Positions 35,443 through 43,928 of a stretch of DNA of 64,000 bases are shown in pieces. Position numbers and translations under genes: made by a program. Each line of letters starts with the position of its first letter. Position 1 is the first letter of the stretch. Source of the stretch: Paenibacillus kobensis NBRC 15729 (GTDB taxonomy: Bacteria > Bacillota > Bacilli > Paenibacillales > Paenibacillaceae). The notes under the pieces are model-generated. The model was not told the origin of the DNA and made no database searches. It saw only the letters and a program-made list of their open reading frames with translations. Location: the NCBI RefSeq assembly GCF_004000825.1, contig NZ_BILZ01000009.1, positions 62,001-126,000 of the forward strand, read 5' to 3'.

Positions 35443-36459
35443 GTGGACAATAAAATCGTAGATGTCGCCAAGAAGGCCGGTGTTTCGGCTGCTACCGTAT
35501 CGCGTGTGTTGAACGACAGCAGCCTTGTGTCGGAGAAAACGAAACAAAAGGTGCTCAAAACAATCGAAGAGATGGACTATCATCCGAACGCGGCGGCCAA
35601 GCACTTGCGTTCCCAACGGACAATGACGATCGGCATTATCGTGCCCGATATTATCGTCTCGTACTTCTCGGAGATCATTAAAGGGGTCGAGAATGCGGCG
35701 TATGCGCGCAAGTATAAAGTCATCATCTGCGACTCGGACAACGAGATGGAGAAGGAAATGGAGTATCTCGGACTGCTGTCGAACCGGACGGTCGACGGCA
35801 TGATTCTCGTTACACCGCTCGTCAGCGACGACGTGATCGAGGAGTATGCGCAGAAAGGGTACGCGCTCGGCGTCATCGGCAGGGCAGTCGAGAACGAGTC
35901 TATTCTTAGCTGCAAGACGAACAACGTGGAGTTCTCGGAGATGGCCGTTCGCCATCTGATCGAGCAAGGGCACAAGCAGATTGCTTATATCGGCGGCTAT
36001 TCCGATTCGATGGAGAACTATGAGCGGATGGAAGGGTATTTGAAGGCGCTGAAGGATAATCGGATTCCGTTCAAGCCGGGCTTGATCGATTCCGGTTATT
36101 TCGAGGAAGCCGGCGGCTATGCGGCGGCAATTCGGCTGTTCGATCGCCAGGAGCCATTCACGGCTGTCTATTCGGCCAATGATGAGATGGCGCTGGGCGT
36201 CTATCGGGCGTGCCGGGAGCGGGGAATCCGCATTCCAGAGGAGCTGTCTGTAGTCGGCGTCGACAATAACCGGATTACGCAATATTTGCTGCCCCCGCTT
36301 AGCACAGTAGAGCAGCCGAAGTACGAGATGGGAGTGTGTCTCGCGGAGAAACTGATCGATCAGTTGAATGATCAGTCGGAGAGCGGGCAGACGAAATACG
36401 TAATCGATGCGAGACTTATCATTCGTGACTCATCCAACTATTCTCGCAAACGTACATAG
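35443..36459 (+). CDS. LacI-family transcriptional regulator
   Basis: 338 residues. N-terminal LacI helix-turn-helix (KIVDVAKKAGVSAATVSRVL) with hinge helix NAAAKHLRSQ, and a periplasmic-binding-protein-like effector domain with VVGVDNNRITQYLLPPLSTV. It is a sensor of a sugar or oligosaccharide. GTG start with a weak AAGG site upstream. It shares its closest visible similarity with the second LacI protein 700 bases downstream; the two probably arose by duplication and regulate the glycan locus. Confidence 0.92.
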   Translation: MDNKIVDVAKKAGVSAATVSRVLNDSSLVSEKTKQKVLKTIEEMDYHPNAAAKHLRSQRTMTIGIIVPDIIVSYFSEIIKGVENAAYARKYKVIICDSDNEMEKEMEYLGLLSNRTVDGMILVTPLVSDDVIEEYAQKGYALGVIGRAVENESILSCKTNNVEFSEMAVRHLIEQGHKQIAYIGGYSDSMENYERMEGYLKALKDNRIPFKPGLIDSGYFEEAGGYAAAIRLFDRQEPFTAVYSANDEMALGVYRACRERGIRIPEELSVVGVDNNRITQYLLPPLSTVEQPKYEMGVCLAEKLIDQLNDQSESGQTKYVIDARLIIRDSSNYSRKRT

Positions 36460-36468
36460 TTAAGAGGA

Positions 36469-36502
36469 AACTGCCGTCCCGGCTGGGGCGGCAGTTCTTG
36501 TT
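36469..36502 (+). terminator. Terminator after the first LacI gene
   Basis: aactgccgtccc / ggggcggcagtt (one G-T pair), ggct loop, followed by cttgtt. Confidence 0.8.
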
Positions 36503-36634
36503 ATGCGGCTGCTGCCATTCCGGAGGACTGGTGGAACGAGGTCTGTTAGTTACTCTATCGTGGGACGTACGGCTGCCGATCTTTAGCAGCATCAATTCGC
36601 ACGACGCGCTAACAAACATCCGTATCGGCTCGAA

Positions 36635-36826
36635 GCGCTAAAGAACCTGAGAAGCGTTATTTGAGCTAAAATAACCTGTATTTGCGGCTAACGAACTCCA
36701 CGAGCCTTATTTGGGCGATTCGGAGTGAGGACACACCATTTACGGTCAGATAGCGCTTATAGGATTCGTTAGCGCTGGAAAATGCCGATTTTGAGCCAAA
36801 TAGAGCTTCAACGATTCGTTAGAGCG
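36635..36826. repeat. Four copies of a ~40-bp repeat, two direct and two inverted
   Basis: Core GCTAACGAA ... GCG/GCC-TTATTTG: copies at 36635-36672 and 36684-36722 on the plus strand, and at 36735-36776 and 36784-36826 on the minus strand, so the cluster as a whole is an inverted array. It lies in the 690-base spacer between the two LacI genes, where I see no coding frame with a ribosome site. Confidence 0.8.
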
Positions 36827-36965
36827 GCCGCCTAGTGTCTGCGACGAAGCAACTGTGTGAGACGGGGGGATGTAATAGCGGTAGAGTGGCTCGTGGGGCT
36901 GCCGTTTGACGCGGTACGAATCACTCGACAGGAGTTGTGTGATATCCGCCTTATCCGACTATAAA

Positions 36966-36979
36966 TGGTATCGATTTCA
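36966..36979. promoter_or_regulatory. Imperfect LacI-type operator
   Basis: tggtatcgatttca matches the perfect site at 37086 (tgaaatcgatttca) at 11 of 14 positions, about 180 bases upstream of the second LacI gene. Confidence 0.45.
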
Positions 36980-37084
36980 TAAATGCAAAACCTAAACTTG
37001 TGTCGAATACCTGGTGTAACCGCTTTATTTGCACTGAATAAAGAGGTTTTCTACAACGCTAAGAAGATTTTTTGAAATTGGCTA

Positions 37085-37113
37085 TTGAAATCGATTTCAG
37101 TTGTTGCTAATAT
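37085..37113 (+). promoter_or_regulatory. Promoter with LacI-type operator for the second LacI gene
   Basis: TTGAAA, 17-base spacer, TAATAT. The perfect 14-bp palindrome tgaaatcgatttca (37086-37099) overlaps the -35 and spacer, as expected for autorepression. Confidence 0.72.
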
Positions 37114-37147
37114 CAGAGTATAAATTCGGGCTAAAGAAAGTGATGCG

Positions 37148-38191
37148 ATGAGCGACAGTAAGATTATCGACGTAGCGAAGAGGGCAGGCGTCTCCGTTGC
37201 GACGGTGTCCAGAGTGCTGAACCAGAGCGGCCTCGTCCGAGAGAAGACGAAGAAGCGGGTCCAGCAAGCGATTGAGGAAATGAATTATACGCCGAACGCG
37301 ATGGCGAAGAACTTGCGGTCCAAGAGAACGATGAAGATTGGCGTCGTGGTCGCAGACATCGAAGTATCCTACTATGCGGAGATCGTCAAAGGCATCGAGA
37401 ACATGGCCAATTCGCTGGATTACAACATCATCATCTGCGATGCGCAGAACCAGAAGGCGAAAGAGCTTGAATACGTGTCGCTGCTGCAGAACCGGACGGT
37501 AGACGGCATGATATTCGTCACGCCGGTCATGACGAACAAAGAGATTATCGCGCTTGTTGAAGACGGTTACAGCGTTGCGGTCATCGGACGGTTCATCGAG
37601 CATGAGCAGATCCCGTGCGCATTCACCGACAACGTGAAGATCGGCAAAGATGTCGTGAGTCATTTGATCGAGCAAGGGCATGAGAAGATCGCGTTTCTAA
37701 GCGGCTATGCGGATGCGACCGACAGCTATGAACGGCTAGAAGGGTACATGAAAGCACTTAGAGATGCAGGGATGCCTTTTATTCCTGAATTGATCGATAA
37801 CGGCGACTTCAATGAGTCGGGCGGTTACCGGGGGTTTCTGAGGCTGCACGGGCGCAACGCCGATCTGACAGCGGTGTTCGCTGCGAACGACGAGATGGCG
37901 CTTGGCGTATACAAGGCTTGCAAGGAATTGGCGATCCAAGTGCCGGACCACATAGCAGTCGTCGGCGTCGACAACATCCGGATCACAAGATTCATAACGC
38001 CGAGTCTTAGTACGGTAGAGCAGCCGAAGTATACGATGGGTGCATTATTGACAGAGAAGCTGATCGACCAGATGAACAACAACGAATTCGGGGACAAACG
38101 GTATTTCAAAGTCGAATCCAAGCTGCTTATCCGGGAATCATCCTCGCATTTGCGGGAGCGTCAAACGCAAGAACGTGCAGAACCAGGGTAA
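37148..38191 (+). CDS. LacI-family regulator, likely repressor of the following ABC/GH operon
   Basis: 347 residues. Helix-turn-helix KIIDVAKRAGVSVATVSRVL, hinge NAMAKNLRSK, and an effector domain ending VVGVDNIRITRFITPSLSTV, strongly similar to the neighbouring LacI protein. It is followed by permease, permease, binding-protein and glycosidase genes in the same direction. Palindromes centred on ATCGAT lie upstream of this gene and of the first permease gene, suggesting it controls both. Confidence 0.92.
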   Translation: MSDSKIIDVAKRAGVSVATVSRVLNQSGLVREKTKKRVQQAIEEMNYTPNAMAKNLRSKRTMKIGVVVADIEVSYYAEIVKGIENMANSLDYNIIICDAQNQKAKELEYVSLLQNRTVDGMIFVTPVMTNKEIIALVEDGYSVAVIGRFIEHEQIPCAFTDNVKIGKDVVSHLIEQGHEKIAFLSGYADATDSYERLEGYMKALRDAGMPFIPELIDNGDFNESGGYRGFLRLHGRNADLTAVFAANDEMALGVYKACKELAIQVPDHIAVVGVDNIRITRFITPSLSTVEQPKYTMGALLTEKLIDQMNNNEFGDKRYFKVESKLLIRESSSHLRERQTQERAEPG

Positions 38192-38200
38192 ACCTTTTTT

Positions 38201-38228
38201 TTGAAAGCAAAAAGTAATCGATTACATT
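38201..38228 (+). promoter_or_regulatory. Operator and putative promoter of the ABC transporter operon
   Basis: The perfect 12-bp palindrome gtaatcgattac at 38214-38225 lies inside a possible promoter TTGAAA-16-TACATT, 30 bases before the first permease gene. The ATCGAT centre is shared with the site before the second LacI gene. Confidence 0.65.
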
Positions 38229-38258
38229 TCTAACGAGACGTTACGGAGGTGTGCGGGT

Positions 38259-39173
38259 ATGAAAAGCTTCTTGCAGGAAATGAATCGGAACAAAGTTCTA
38301 TTCCTCATGATTGCGCCAACCTTATTATTCTTTATCGTGTTCTCATACATTCCGATGGTGGGCGTCTACTACGCCTTTACCCGGTTCAGCTTTGACGGGG
38401 GATTGTTCGGCAGCGAATTCATCGGCATGAAAAACTTTGAGTTTCTGTTCAACTCAGGCGTGCTCTGGAACTTGACCAAAAATACGGTGCTCTACAACAT
38501 CGCCTTCATTCTCATCAGCAACATCCTGCAGCTGCTTTGCGCGATTTTCTTAAGCGAGCTGCCGGGCAAGCTGTTCAGGAAGACGACGCAGTCGATCATG
38601 TTCCTGCCGTTCTTCGTCTCGTTCGTCCTTGTAGGCGCTTTCGTGTTCAACTTGTTCAACTCCGACAACGGGGTCGTCAACACGATGCTGTCTCAACTGG
38701 GCTTGCCGACTTATGACTTCTACGTGCATACGGCGCCATGGAAATACATCATCGTCTTCTTCCACGTCTGGAAAGGTCTCGGATACGGTACGGTCATTTA
38801 CTTGGCGGCTATCATGAGCATTAGCGACGAGTACCATGAGGCAGCGAAGATCGACGGAGCGAACATCTTCCAACGCGTCAGACATATCATTATGCCAATG
38901 CTTGTACCGACGTTCATCCTGCTCATTCTGCTCAGCCTCGGCGGCATTCTGAAAGGCCAGTTCGACCTGTTCTACCAAGTCATCGGCAACAACGGCCTTC
39001 TATACAACTCGACGGACATTATCGATACGTACGTATACCGCTCGCTCGCTGTTAACTTCGATATCGGCATGGGTACGGCAGCCGGTCTCTATCAATCGTT
39101 CTTCGGCTTCGTGCTTATCATTACGGTCAACTACATCATTCGGAAGGTGCGCAGTGATTACGCGCTGTTCTAA
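38259..39173 (+). CDS. Sugar ABC transporter permease, LplB type
   Basis: 304 residues, six helices. The EAA loop that docks the ATPase is EYHEAAKIDGANIFQRVRHI; N-terminal FLMIAPTLLFFIVFSYIPM and the family size fit the LplB branch of CUT1 importers for oligosaccharides. GGAGGTG precedes the ATG. No ATPase gene is present, as usual for these operons, which share a general MsmX-type ATPase encoded elsewhere. Confidence 0.93.
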   Translation: MKSFLQEMNRNKVLFLMIAPTLLFFIVFSYIPMVGVYYAFTRFSFDGGLFGSEFIGMKNFEFLFNSGVLWNLTKNTVLYNIAFILISNILQLLCAIFLSELPGKLFRKTTQSIMFLPFFVSFVLVGAFVFNLFNSDNGVVNTMLSQLGLPTYDFYVHTAPWKYIIVFFHVWKGLGYGTVIYLAAIMSISDEYHEAAKIDGANIFQRVRHIIMPMLVPTFILLILLSLGGILKGQFDLFYQVIGNNGLLYNSTDIIDTYVYRSLAVNFDIGMGTAAGLYQSFFGFVLIITVNYIIRKVRSDYALF

Positions 39174-39258
39174 GCGTATGCTTTCGATGCGGCTTGTGTT
39201 GCACATCACACCGTAAGTCTGTGTGTGCGGCTGCCGCAAAATCTTAGGGGGAATCGGC

Positions 39259-40146
39259 ATGAAAATCAGAATGGAGAAATCGACAGTCGTCTTTAACGCG
39301 ATCGGCTATATCATCATTACGATCCTTGCCTTGCTGTGCTTGCTGCCTTTCCTGTTGATCGTATCCGGCTCGTTCACGTCAGAGATGGAGATTATCGCGG
39401 AAGGGTTCAAGCTAATACCGAAGAAGTTCTCGTTGGATGCCTATGAAGCGGCGTTCAGCAATCCGAAGCAAATCTTGGACGGCTACAAGGTGACGGTTCT
39501 CGTCACGTTAATCGGTACGCTGTTTGGTTTATTCCTTACTTCGATGGCAGGCTTCGTCCTGTCGCGCAAAGATTTTAAATATCGGGATAAGCTGTCGTTC
39601 TTCATCTACTTCACGACTCTGTTCAGCGGCGGCCTGATTCCTTGGTATATCATGATGGTCAAATATTTGGACATGAAAGACTCGTACCTTGCGCTGCTGT
39701 TACCTGGGCTTCTCAGCGCTTGGAACATCATCCTTATGAAGAACTTCATGAAATCGATTCCAGAGTCGATCACCGAATCGGCGAAGATCGATGGAGCAGG
39801 CGAGTTCACCATCTACTTGAAGCTGATTCTTCCTCTCTCGACGCCGGGTCTGGCCACAATCGGCTTGTTCATGGCGCTGGGCTACTGGAACGAATGGTTC
39901 CTTGCGAATCTGTTCATCACATCGGGAGACAAATATCCGCTCCAGTTCCTGCTCTATAAAATATTGGCCAGCGCAGCCGTCCTTAAGACGAGCGTGGCCG
40001 GGAACCTGTCTCCGGACTTCCAGGCACCAGCCGAAACGCTTAAAATGGCTGCTGCCGTTATCGCAACGGGCCCAATCATCTTCTTGTATCCGTTCGTCCA
40101 ACGGTTCTTCGTTAAAGGTCTTACGATTGGCGCAGTCAAAGGTTAG
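39259..40146 (+). CDS. Sugar ABC transporter permease, LplC/YtcP type
   Basis: 295 residues, six helices; EAA loop ESAKIDGAGEFTIYLKLILP. The second membrane subunit of the same CUT1 importer, with the typical C-terminus PFVQRFFVKGLTIGAVKG. Start at 39259 after TAGGGGG; the longer frame from 39223 has no ribosome site. The upstream gene ends 85 bases before. Confidence 0.93.
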   Translation: MKIRMEKSTVVFNAIGYIIITILALLCLLPFLLIVSGSFTSEMEIIAEGFKLIPKKFSLDAYEAAFSNPKQILDGYKVTVLVTLIGTLFGLFLTSMAGFVLSRKDFKYRDKLSFFIYFTTLFSGGLIPWYIMMVKYLDMKDSYLALLLPGLLSAWNIILMKNFMKSIPESITESAKIDGAGEFTIYLKLILPLSTPGLATIGLFMALGYWNEWFLANLFITSGDKYPLQFLLYKILASAAVLKTSVAGNLSPDFQAPAETLKMAAAVIATGPIIFLYPFVQRFFVKGLTIGAVKG

Positions 40147-40202
40147 AACCGGCATAGCCGGCTAACATAGATGCTTTCTTATTATAAGGAGGAGTCAAGG
40201 GC

Positions 40203-41813
40203 ATGAAGAGACAGATAAGATCGTTCAGCACGCTGCTTGTCGCAATCATGATGATGGTTACGATTCTTGCAGCTTGCGGAGGCGGCGGTTCAGACAAGAA
40301 AGAGACGTCGTCCGATACGGGTACGGAAACGAAGACGGAGACGGGCGGCGAAGAGCAAACGGCCGATGCCGGCAAGCCGGACACGTCGAAGAAAGTGCAA
40401 CTGAACTGGTATTTGCTCGGCGATGCGCATAAAGACACACCTAAAGTCGTCGAAGAGTGGAACAAAATGCTGGAGAAGGACCTCAACGTTACGGTGAAGC
40501 TGAACTTCACGACGTGGACGGACTGGACGACGAAGTACAACCTGCTGCTCGCTTCCGGCGAGAAAATCGATATGATCTTCGCCTCCTCATGGGCGGATTA
40601 CTTCAAATTCGCGAACCAAGGCGCATTCCTGCCGCTTAACGACTTGCTGCCGACGTACGCGCCAGAAACGTGGAAGAGCGTTCCGGAGCAAGATTGGAAA
40701 GAAGCGACTGTAAAAGGCAACATCTATGCTGTACCGGCTACGTATCCGGAATATACGCCGGACGGTATCGTGTACCGCGAAGACTGGAGAGAAGAGCTCG
40801 GTCTGCCGCAAATCACAGACATCGATTCGATCGAAGCATACCTCGAAGGCGTCAAGAACGGAAAGAAAATTACGCCGATCAACGGTAAAGCGTACAACGA
40901 AATTTTCACGATGTTCAAAGCGTTTAACAACTTCCAACAAATCGGCGGCGACAGCGGTGTCGTTGTATCGAAATCGTACGACACGCCGCGCGATATTGTC
41001 GCATATCCGTTCACGCCGGAGTTCGAGCAATGGGCTCATAAAATGAAAGAATGGAAAGACAAAGGCTTCTGGAATTCCGATACGCTGTCTAACCAGAAAG
41101 AAGCTGGCGACGCGATCAAGACGGGCCAAGGTGCCGTGTACTGGCGTAACGCTCCAGGAGCAGGCGGTTACATCATGGGTCTGAAAACGACGAATCCGGA
41201 CATCAAGATGGGTTACTTCCCGTACAGCCGTTTCCACAACCTGACGATGCCGACGCTGTCGGTCAACAACGCTATGGCAATTCCGAAGAGCGCACCGAAT
41301 CCAGAGCGTTCCCTGATGGTTCTGGACAAACTGCGCAACGATCCGAAGTACTACGACCTGATGAGCTATGGTCTGGAAGGCACGAACTACTCCGTTGACA
41401 CTGCGGACAGCAAGTATATCGTTCAACCGCCGGCAGGCACGCCGAAAGACGATAAAGTTCATACGTCTTACGGCATCGCAAGCTGGGGCTACCGCGTCGA
41501 GTCGATGGAGCGCGTGAAGCAAGCATCTGGCTGGCCGGAGTTCGACAGCCTGCTCACAGAGTTCAAAGCGCAAAGCAAACCGAACATTTTCGCAGGCGTT
41601 CTGATGGATTATGCTCCAGTGAAGTCGCAGCAAGCGGCAGTCAACTCGGTCATCCAGCAGTACGGCCAACCCATCATGATGGGCCTTGTTCCAGACGTAG
41701 ACAAAGCGATCGCAACGTACCGCAAGCAGCTTGAATCAGCTGGCGTGAACGACGTATTGGACTACATCAAAGAACAAGCGAACAAAAGCTTCGACGAACA
41801 AGGAATTCAATAA
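40203..41813 (+). CDS. Extracellular solute-binding lipoprotein of the sugar ABC transporter
   Basis: 536 residues, the large binding-protein size of LplA-type systems. Signal peptide with lipobox LAAC (Cys25) and a Gly/Ser/Thr/Glu-rich tether, then a two-lobed ligand-binding fold (KVQLNWYLLGDAHKDTPKVV at its start, then repeated aromatic residues for sugar stacking such as YPEYTPDGIVYREDWR). It captures an oligosaccharide outside the cell for the two permeases. AAGGAGGAG precedes the ATG. A hairpin follows before the glycosidase genes. Confidence 0.94.
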   Translation: MKRQIRSFSTLLVAIMMMVTILAACGGGGSDKKETSSDTGTETKTETGGEEQTADAGKPDTSKKVQLNWYLLGDAHKDTPKVVEEWNKMLEKDLNVTVKLNFTTWTDWTTKYNLLLASGEKIDMIFASSWADYFKFANQGAFLPLNDLLPTYAPETWKSVPEQDWKEATVKGNIYAVPATYPEYTPDGIVYREDWREELGLPQITDIDSIEAYLEGVKNGKKITPINGKAYNEIFTMFKAFNNFQQIGGDSGVVVSKSYDTPRDIVAYPFTPEFEQWAHKMKEWKDKGFWNSDTLSNQKEAGDAIKTGQGAVYWRNAPGAGGYIMGLKTTNPDIKMGYFPYSRFHNLTMPTLSVNNAMAIPKSAPNPERSLMVLDKLRNDPKYYDLMSYGLEGTNYSVDTADSKYIVQPPAGTPKDDKVHTSYGIASWGYRVESMERVKQASGWPEFDSLLTEFKAQSKPNIFAGVLMDYAPVKSQQAAVNSVIQQYGQPIMMGLVPDVDKAIATYRKQLESAGVNDVLDYIKEQANKSFDEQGIQ

Positions 41814-41832
41814 GCGATAAGCTGCTAACTCC

Positions 41833-41911
41833 AGGGGGATGTTCAGAGACTTGCGCGCCGGCTGCTCGATTAGGGGCCAGCGCGCGCGTCCTCATCCTCC
41901 TGTTTGTTTTC
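41833..41911 (+). terminator. Intercistronic hairpin, probable partial terminator
   Basis: Nested stems agggggatg / catcctcct and gcgcgc / gcgcgc followed by tgtttgtttt. It would allow more binding-protein mRNA than glycosidase mRNA. Confidence 0.65.
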
Positions 41912-41930
41912 AATCGAAAGGGGAGCAATC

Positions 41931-43928
41931 ATGCTGAAAACGACATTGAGTCTGAATACGATAGACGGCGTGAGCATTCCCTTCCAGAATGGAGGGCCGG
42001 TGCCGTCATTCGAGGATCAGGAACGGGCGGTCATCCGATTGAATGGAGAATGGAAGAAGAAGCGTCTAGCAATGGATCACGCATTCTCGCTCGCCCCGCG
42101 CGGCGAACAATGGCTGCGCGAGCTGAGCGAGCGGGAAGGAGAGTATGTATCGGGAGACGGAGCTGACCAATGGTTGACGCACTCTGTACCGCTGCCGGAG
42201 AACAAGCTTAGCGGTCTCGCGCTTGCGAAGGCGGCCGAGACGTATGAGGACGGGGTCTGGTACCGAAGAACATTCGAATTGGACCGGTTGGACGGAACTC
42301 TGGCGTATACGTTCAAGGCGCTAGGGATCAGCTACATTGCGGACGTTTGGGTGAACAGCCACTGGATCGGCTATCACGAAGGCGGCTTTACGCCGTTTGC
42401 CTTCGAGGTGACCGAATGGTTGAGGGAAGGCGAGAACGACATTCGCATTCGAGTGGATAATCCGCCATGGGGCAGCCGAGCGGATACGATTCCGGCTGTT
42501 GCCGGCACGGACTTCTTCAATTATACGGGCATCATTCAAGATCTATGGATCGAGGCGGCGCCGAAGGCGTCGATCATACGGGCGGACATCGTGCCGCTTG
42601 ATACCAGCGGCAAGCTCCAGGTGACGGTTGTCCTTCACAACCGGGGCCAAGAGGCGGCGGAAGTGCGTCTGGACGGCAGCTTCTTCGAAGCAGATTCGCA
42701 ATCGGACTATTTTCTCATGTCGCCAATCGCCTCGACAATAGCGGATATCCCAGCGGCAACGACGGGGGGCATAAGCAGCGCGCTTACACTGCAGCCGGGC
42801 CAAGTAAGGGTAGTTCGCTTCGAGGTTACGGTGCTCCATCCGAAGCTGTGGTCTGCGTGGCAGCCGAACCTGTATGTCGCGTCGTTCGAGTTGATTGCTT
42901 CAACGGGCAGAATCGCGGCAGCAACGAAGGATACGTTATGCACGCAGTTCGGCATCCGGACGATACGGACGCTAGGGACGCAAATCATGCTGAACGAGTC
43001 TCCCGTCTTCCTGGCTGGCATCGCCCGTCACGAGGAATGGCCGGAGACCGGACGTACGGCATCGTGGGACCGGATTCGCGCCGATCTGGAGCAGATCAAG
43101 GCGCTCAATGCCAACATGGTGAGAACGGGCCATTACCCGAACCATCTTCATACGTATGTGCTGCTCGACCGGCTTGGAATGCTCGCGATGAGCGAGATCC
43201 CGCTGTGGCAATTCGAGACGGAACATTATGAGGCACAGAACGAGAAGCGGCTGGCGGATCAAATGTGGCGCGAAATGGTGTTCTCTCAATACAACCGGCC
43301 GTCGGTCATCATGTGGAGCACGCAGAATGAATCGAAGGACGTCTGGCAACGCCTCGCCTATAACGAGCGGCTGGTTGCCGACCTTCGCGGCAGCTATGAC
43401 GATGGGCGTCTGCTTACGCAAAGCTCGGCTGCAGACCAACCGGGGCCGCACGACCCGTCGATGGCGCCGCTTGACGTGGCGGCATGGACGATGTACTTCG
43501 GCATTTTTCACGGCGGTACTTATTATGAAGGAACGCGTGATTTTCTGGAGGAAGCTCACCGGATATATCCGGATAAACCGGTCCTGAATACGGAGTTCGG
43601 CCATTGGACGGCTGGGGCGAACTCGGAGGAAGAGAAGCAGGAGGAGACATACAAGGACACCATGCGGGCGTTGATGGAGCAAGCGACGGTGACGGAATCA
43701 GGCGCATGGAGACCGGAAGGCTATGTTGCGGGCATCGATTTTTGGATTATGTATGATTGGTACGTGAATCACAACAATTGGATCGATACGTTCGGCATCG
43801 TCCAGATGGACCGGGCGACGGAGAAGCAGGTCGCGGCGCAGATCCGTTCTGACTATGGCTCGATCACGGGAGCGAATGGCGGCGTCATCAAGCTGCGGCA
43901 AGGAGGGCTTTATGAAGAGAGCCGTTAG
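41931..43928 (+). CDS. Glycoside hydrolase family 2 enzyme
   Basis: 665 residues with the GH2 layout: sugar-binding jelly roll (WYRRTFELDRL ... VWVNSHWIGYHEGGFTPF), Ig-like domain, TIM barrel. The acid/base Glu467 is in MWSTQNES and the nucleophile Glu555 in NTEFGHW. TDFFNYTGIIQDLWI resembles beta-glucuronidases, but I do not find their carboxylate-binding NxK motif, so beta-galactosidase or another beta-glycosidase is equally possible. No signal peptide: it works on imported oligosaccharides. AAAGGGGAG precedes the ATG. Confidence 0.9.
   Translation: MLKTTLSLNTIDGVSIPFQNGGPVPSFEDQERAVIRLNGEWKKKRLAMDHAFSLAPRGEQWLRELSEREGEYVSGDGADQWLTHSVPLPENKLSGLALAKAAETYEDGVWYRRTFELDRLDGTLAYTFKALGISYIADVWVNSHWIGYHEGGFTPFAFEVTEWLREGENDIRIRVDNPPWGSRADTIPAVAGTDFFNYTGIIQDLWIEAAPKASIIRADIVPLDTSGKLQVTVVLHNRGQEAAEVRLDGSFFEADSQSDYFLMSPIASTIADIPAATTGGISSALTLQPGQVRVVRFEVTVLHPKLWSAWQPNLYVASFELIASTGRIAAATKDTLCTQFGIRTIRTLGTQIMLNESPVFLAGIARHEEWPETGRTASWDRIRADLEQIKALNANMVRTGHYPNHLHTYVLLDRLGMLAMSEIPLWQFETEHYEAQNEKRLADQMWREMVFSQYNRPSVIMWSTQNESKDVWQRLAYNERLVADLRGSYDDGRLLTQSSAADQPGPHDPSMAPLDVAAWTMYFGIFHGGTYYEGTRDFLEEAHRIYPDKPVLNTEFGHWTAGANSEEEKQEETYKDTMRALMEQATVTESGAWRPEGYVAGIDFWIMYDWYVNHNNWIDTFGIVQMDRATEKQVAAQIRSDYGSITGANGGVIKLRQGGLYEESR

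Noticed and set aside
41931-43928. Naming the GH2 gene uidA (beta-glucuronidase)
   Set aside because: Parts resemble glucuronidases, but the NxK carboxylate-binding motif was not found.
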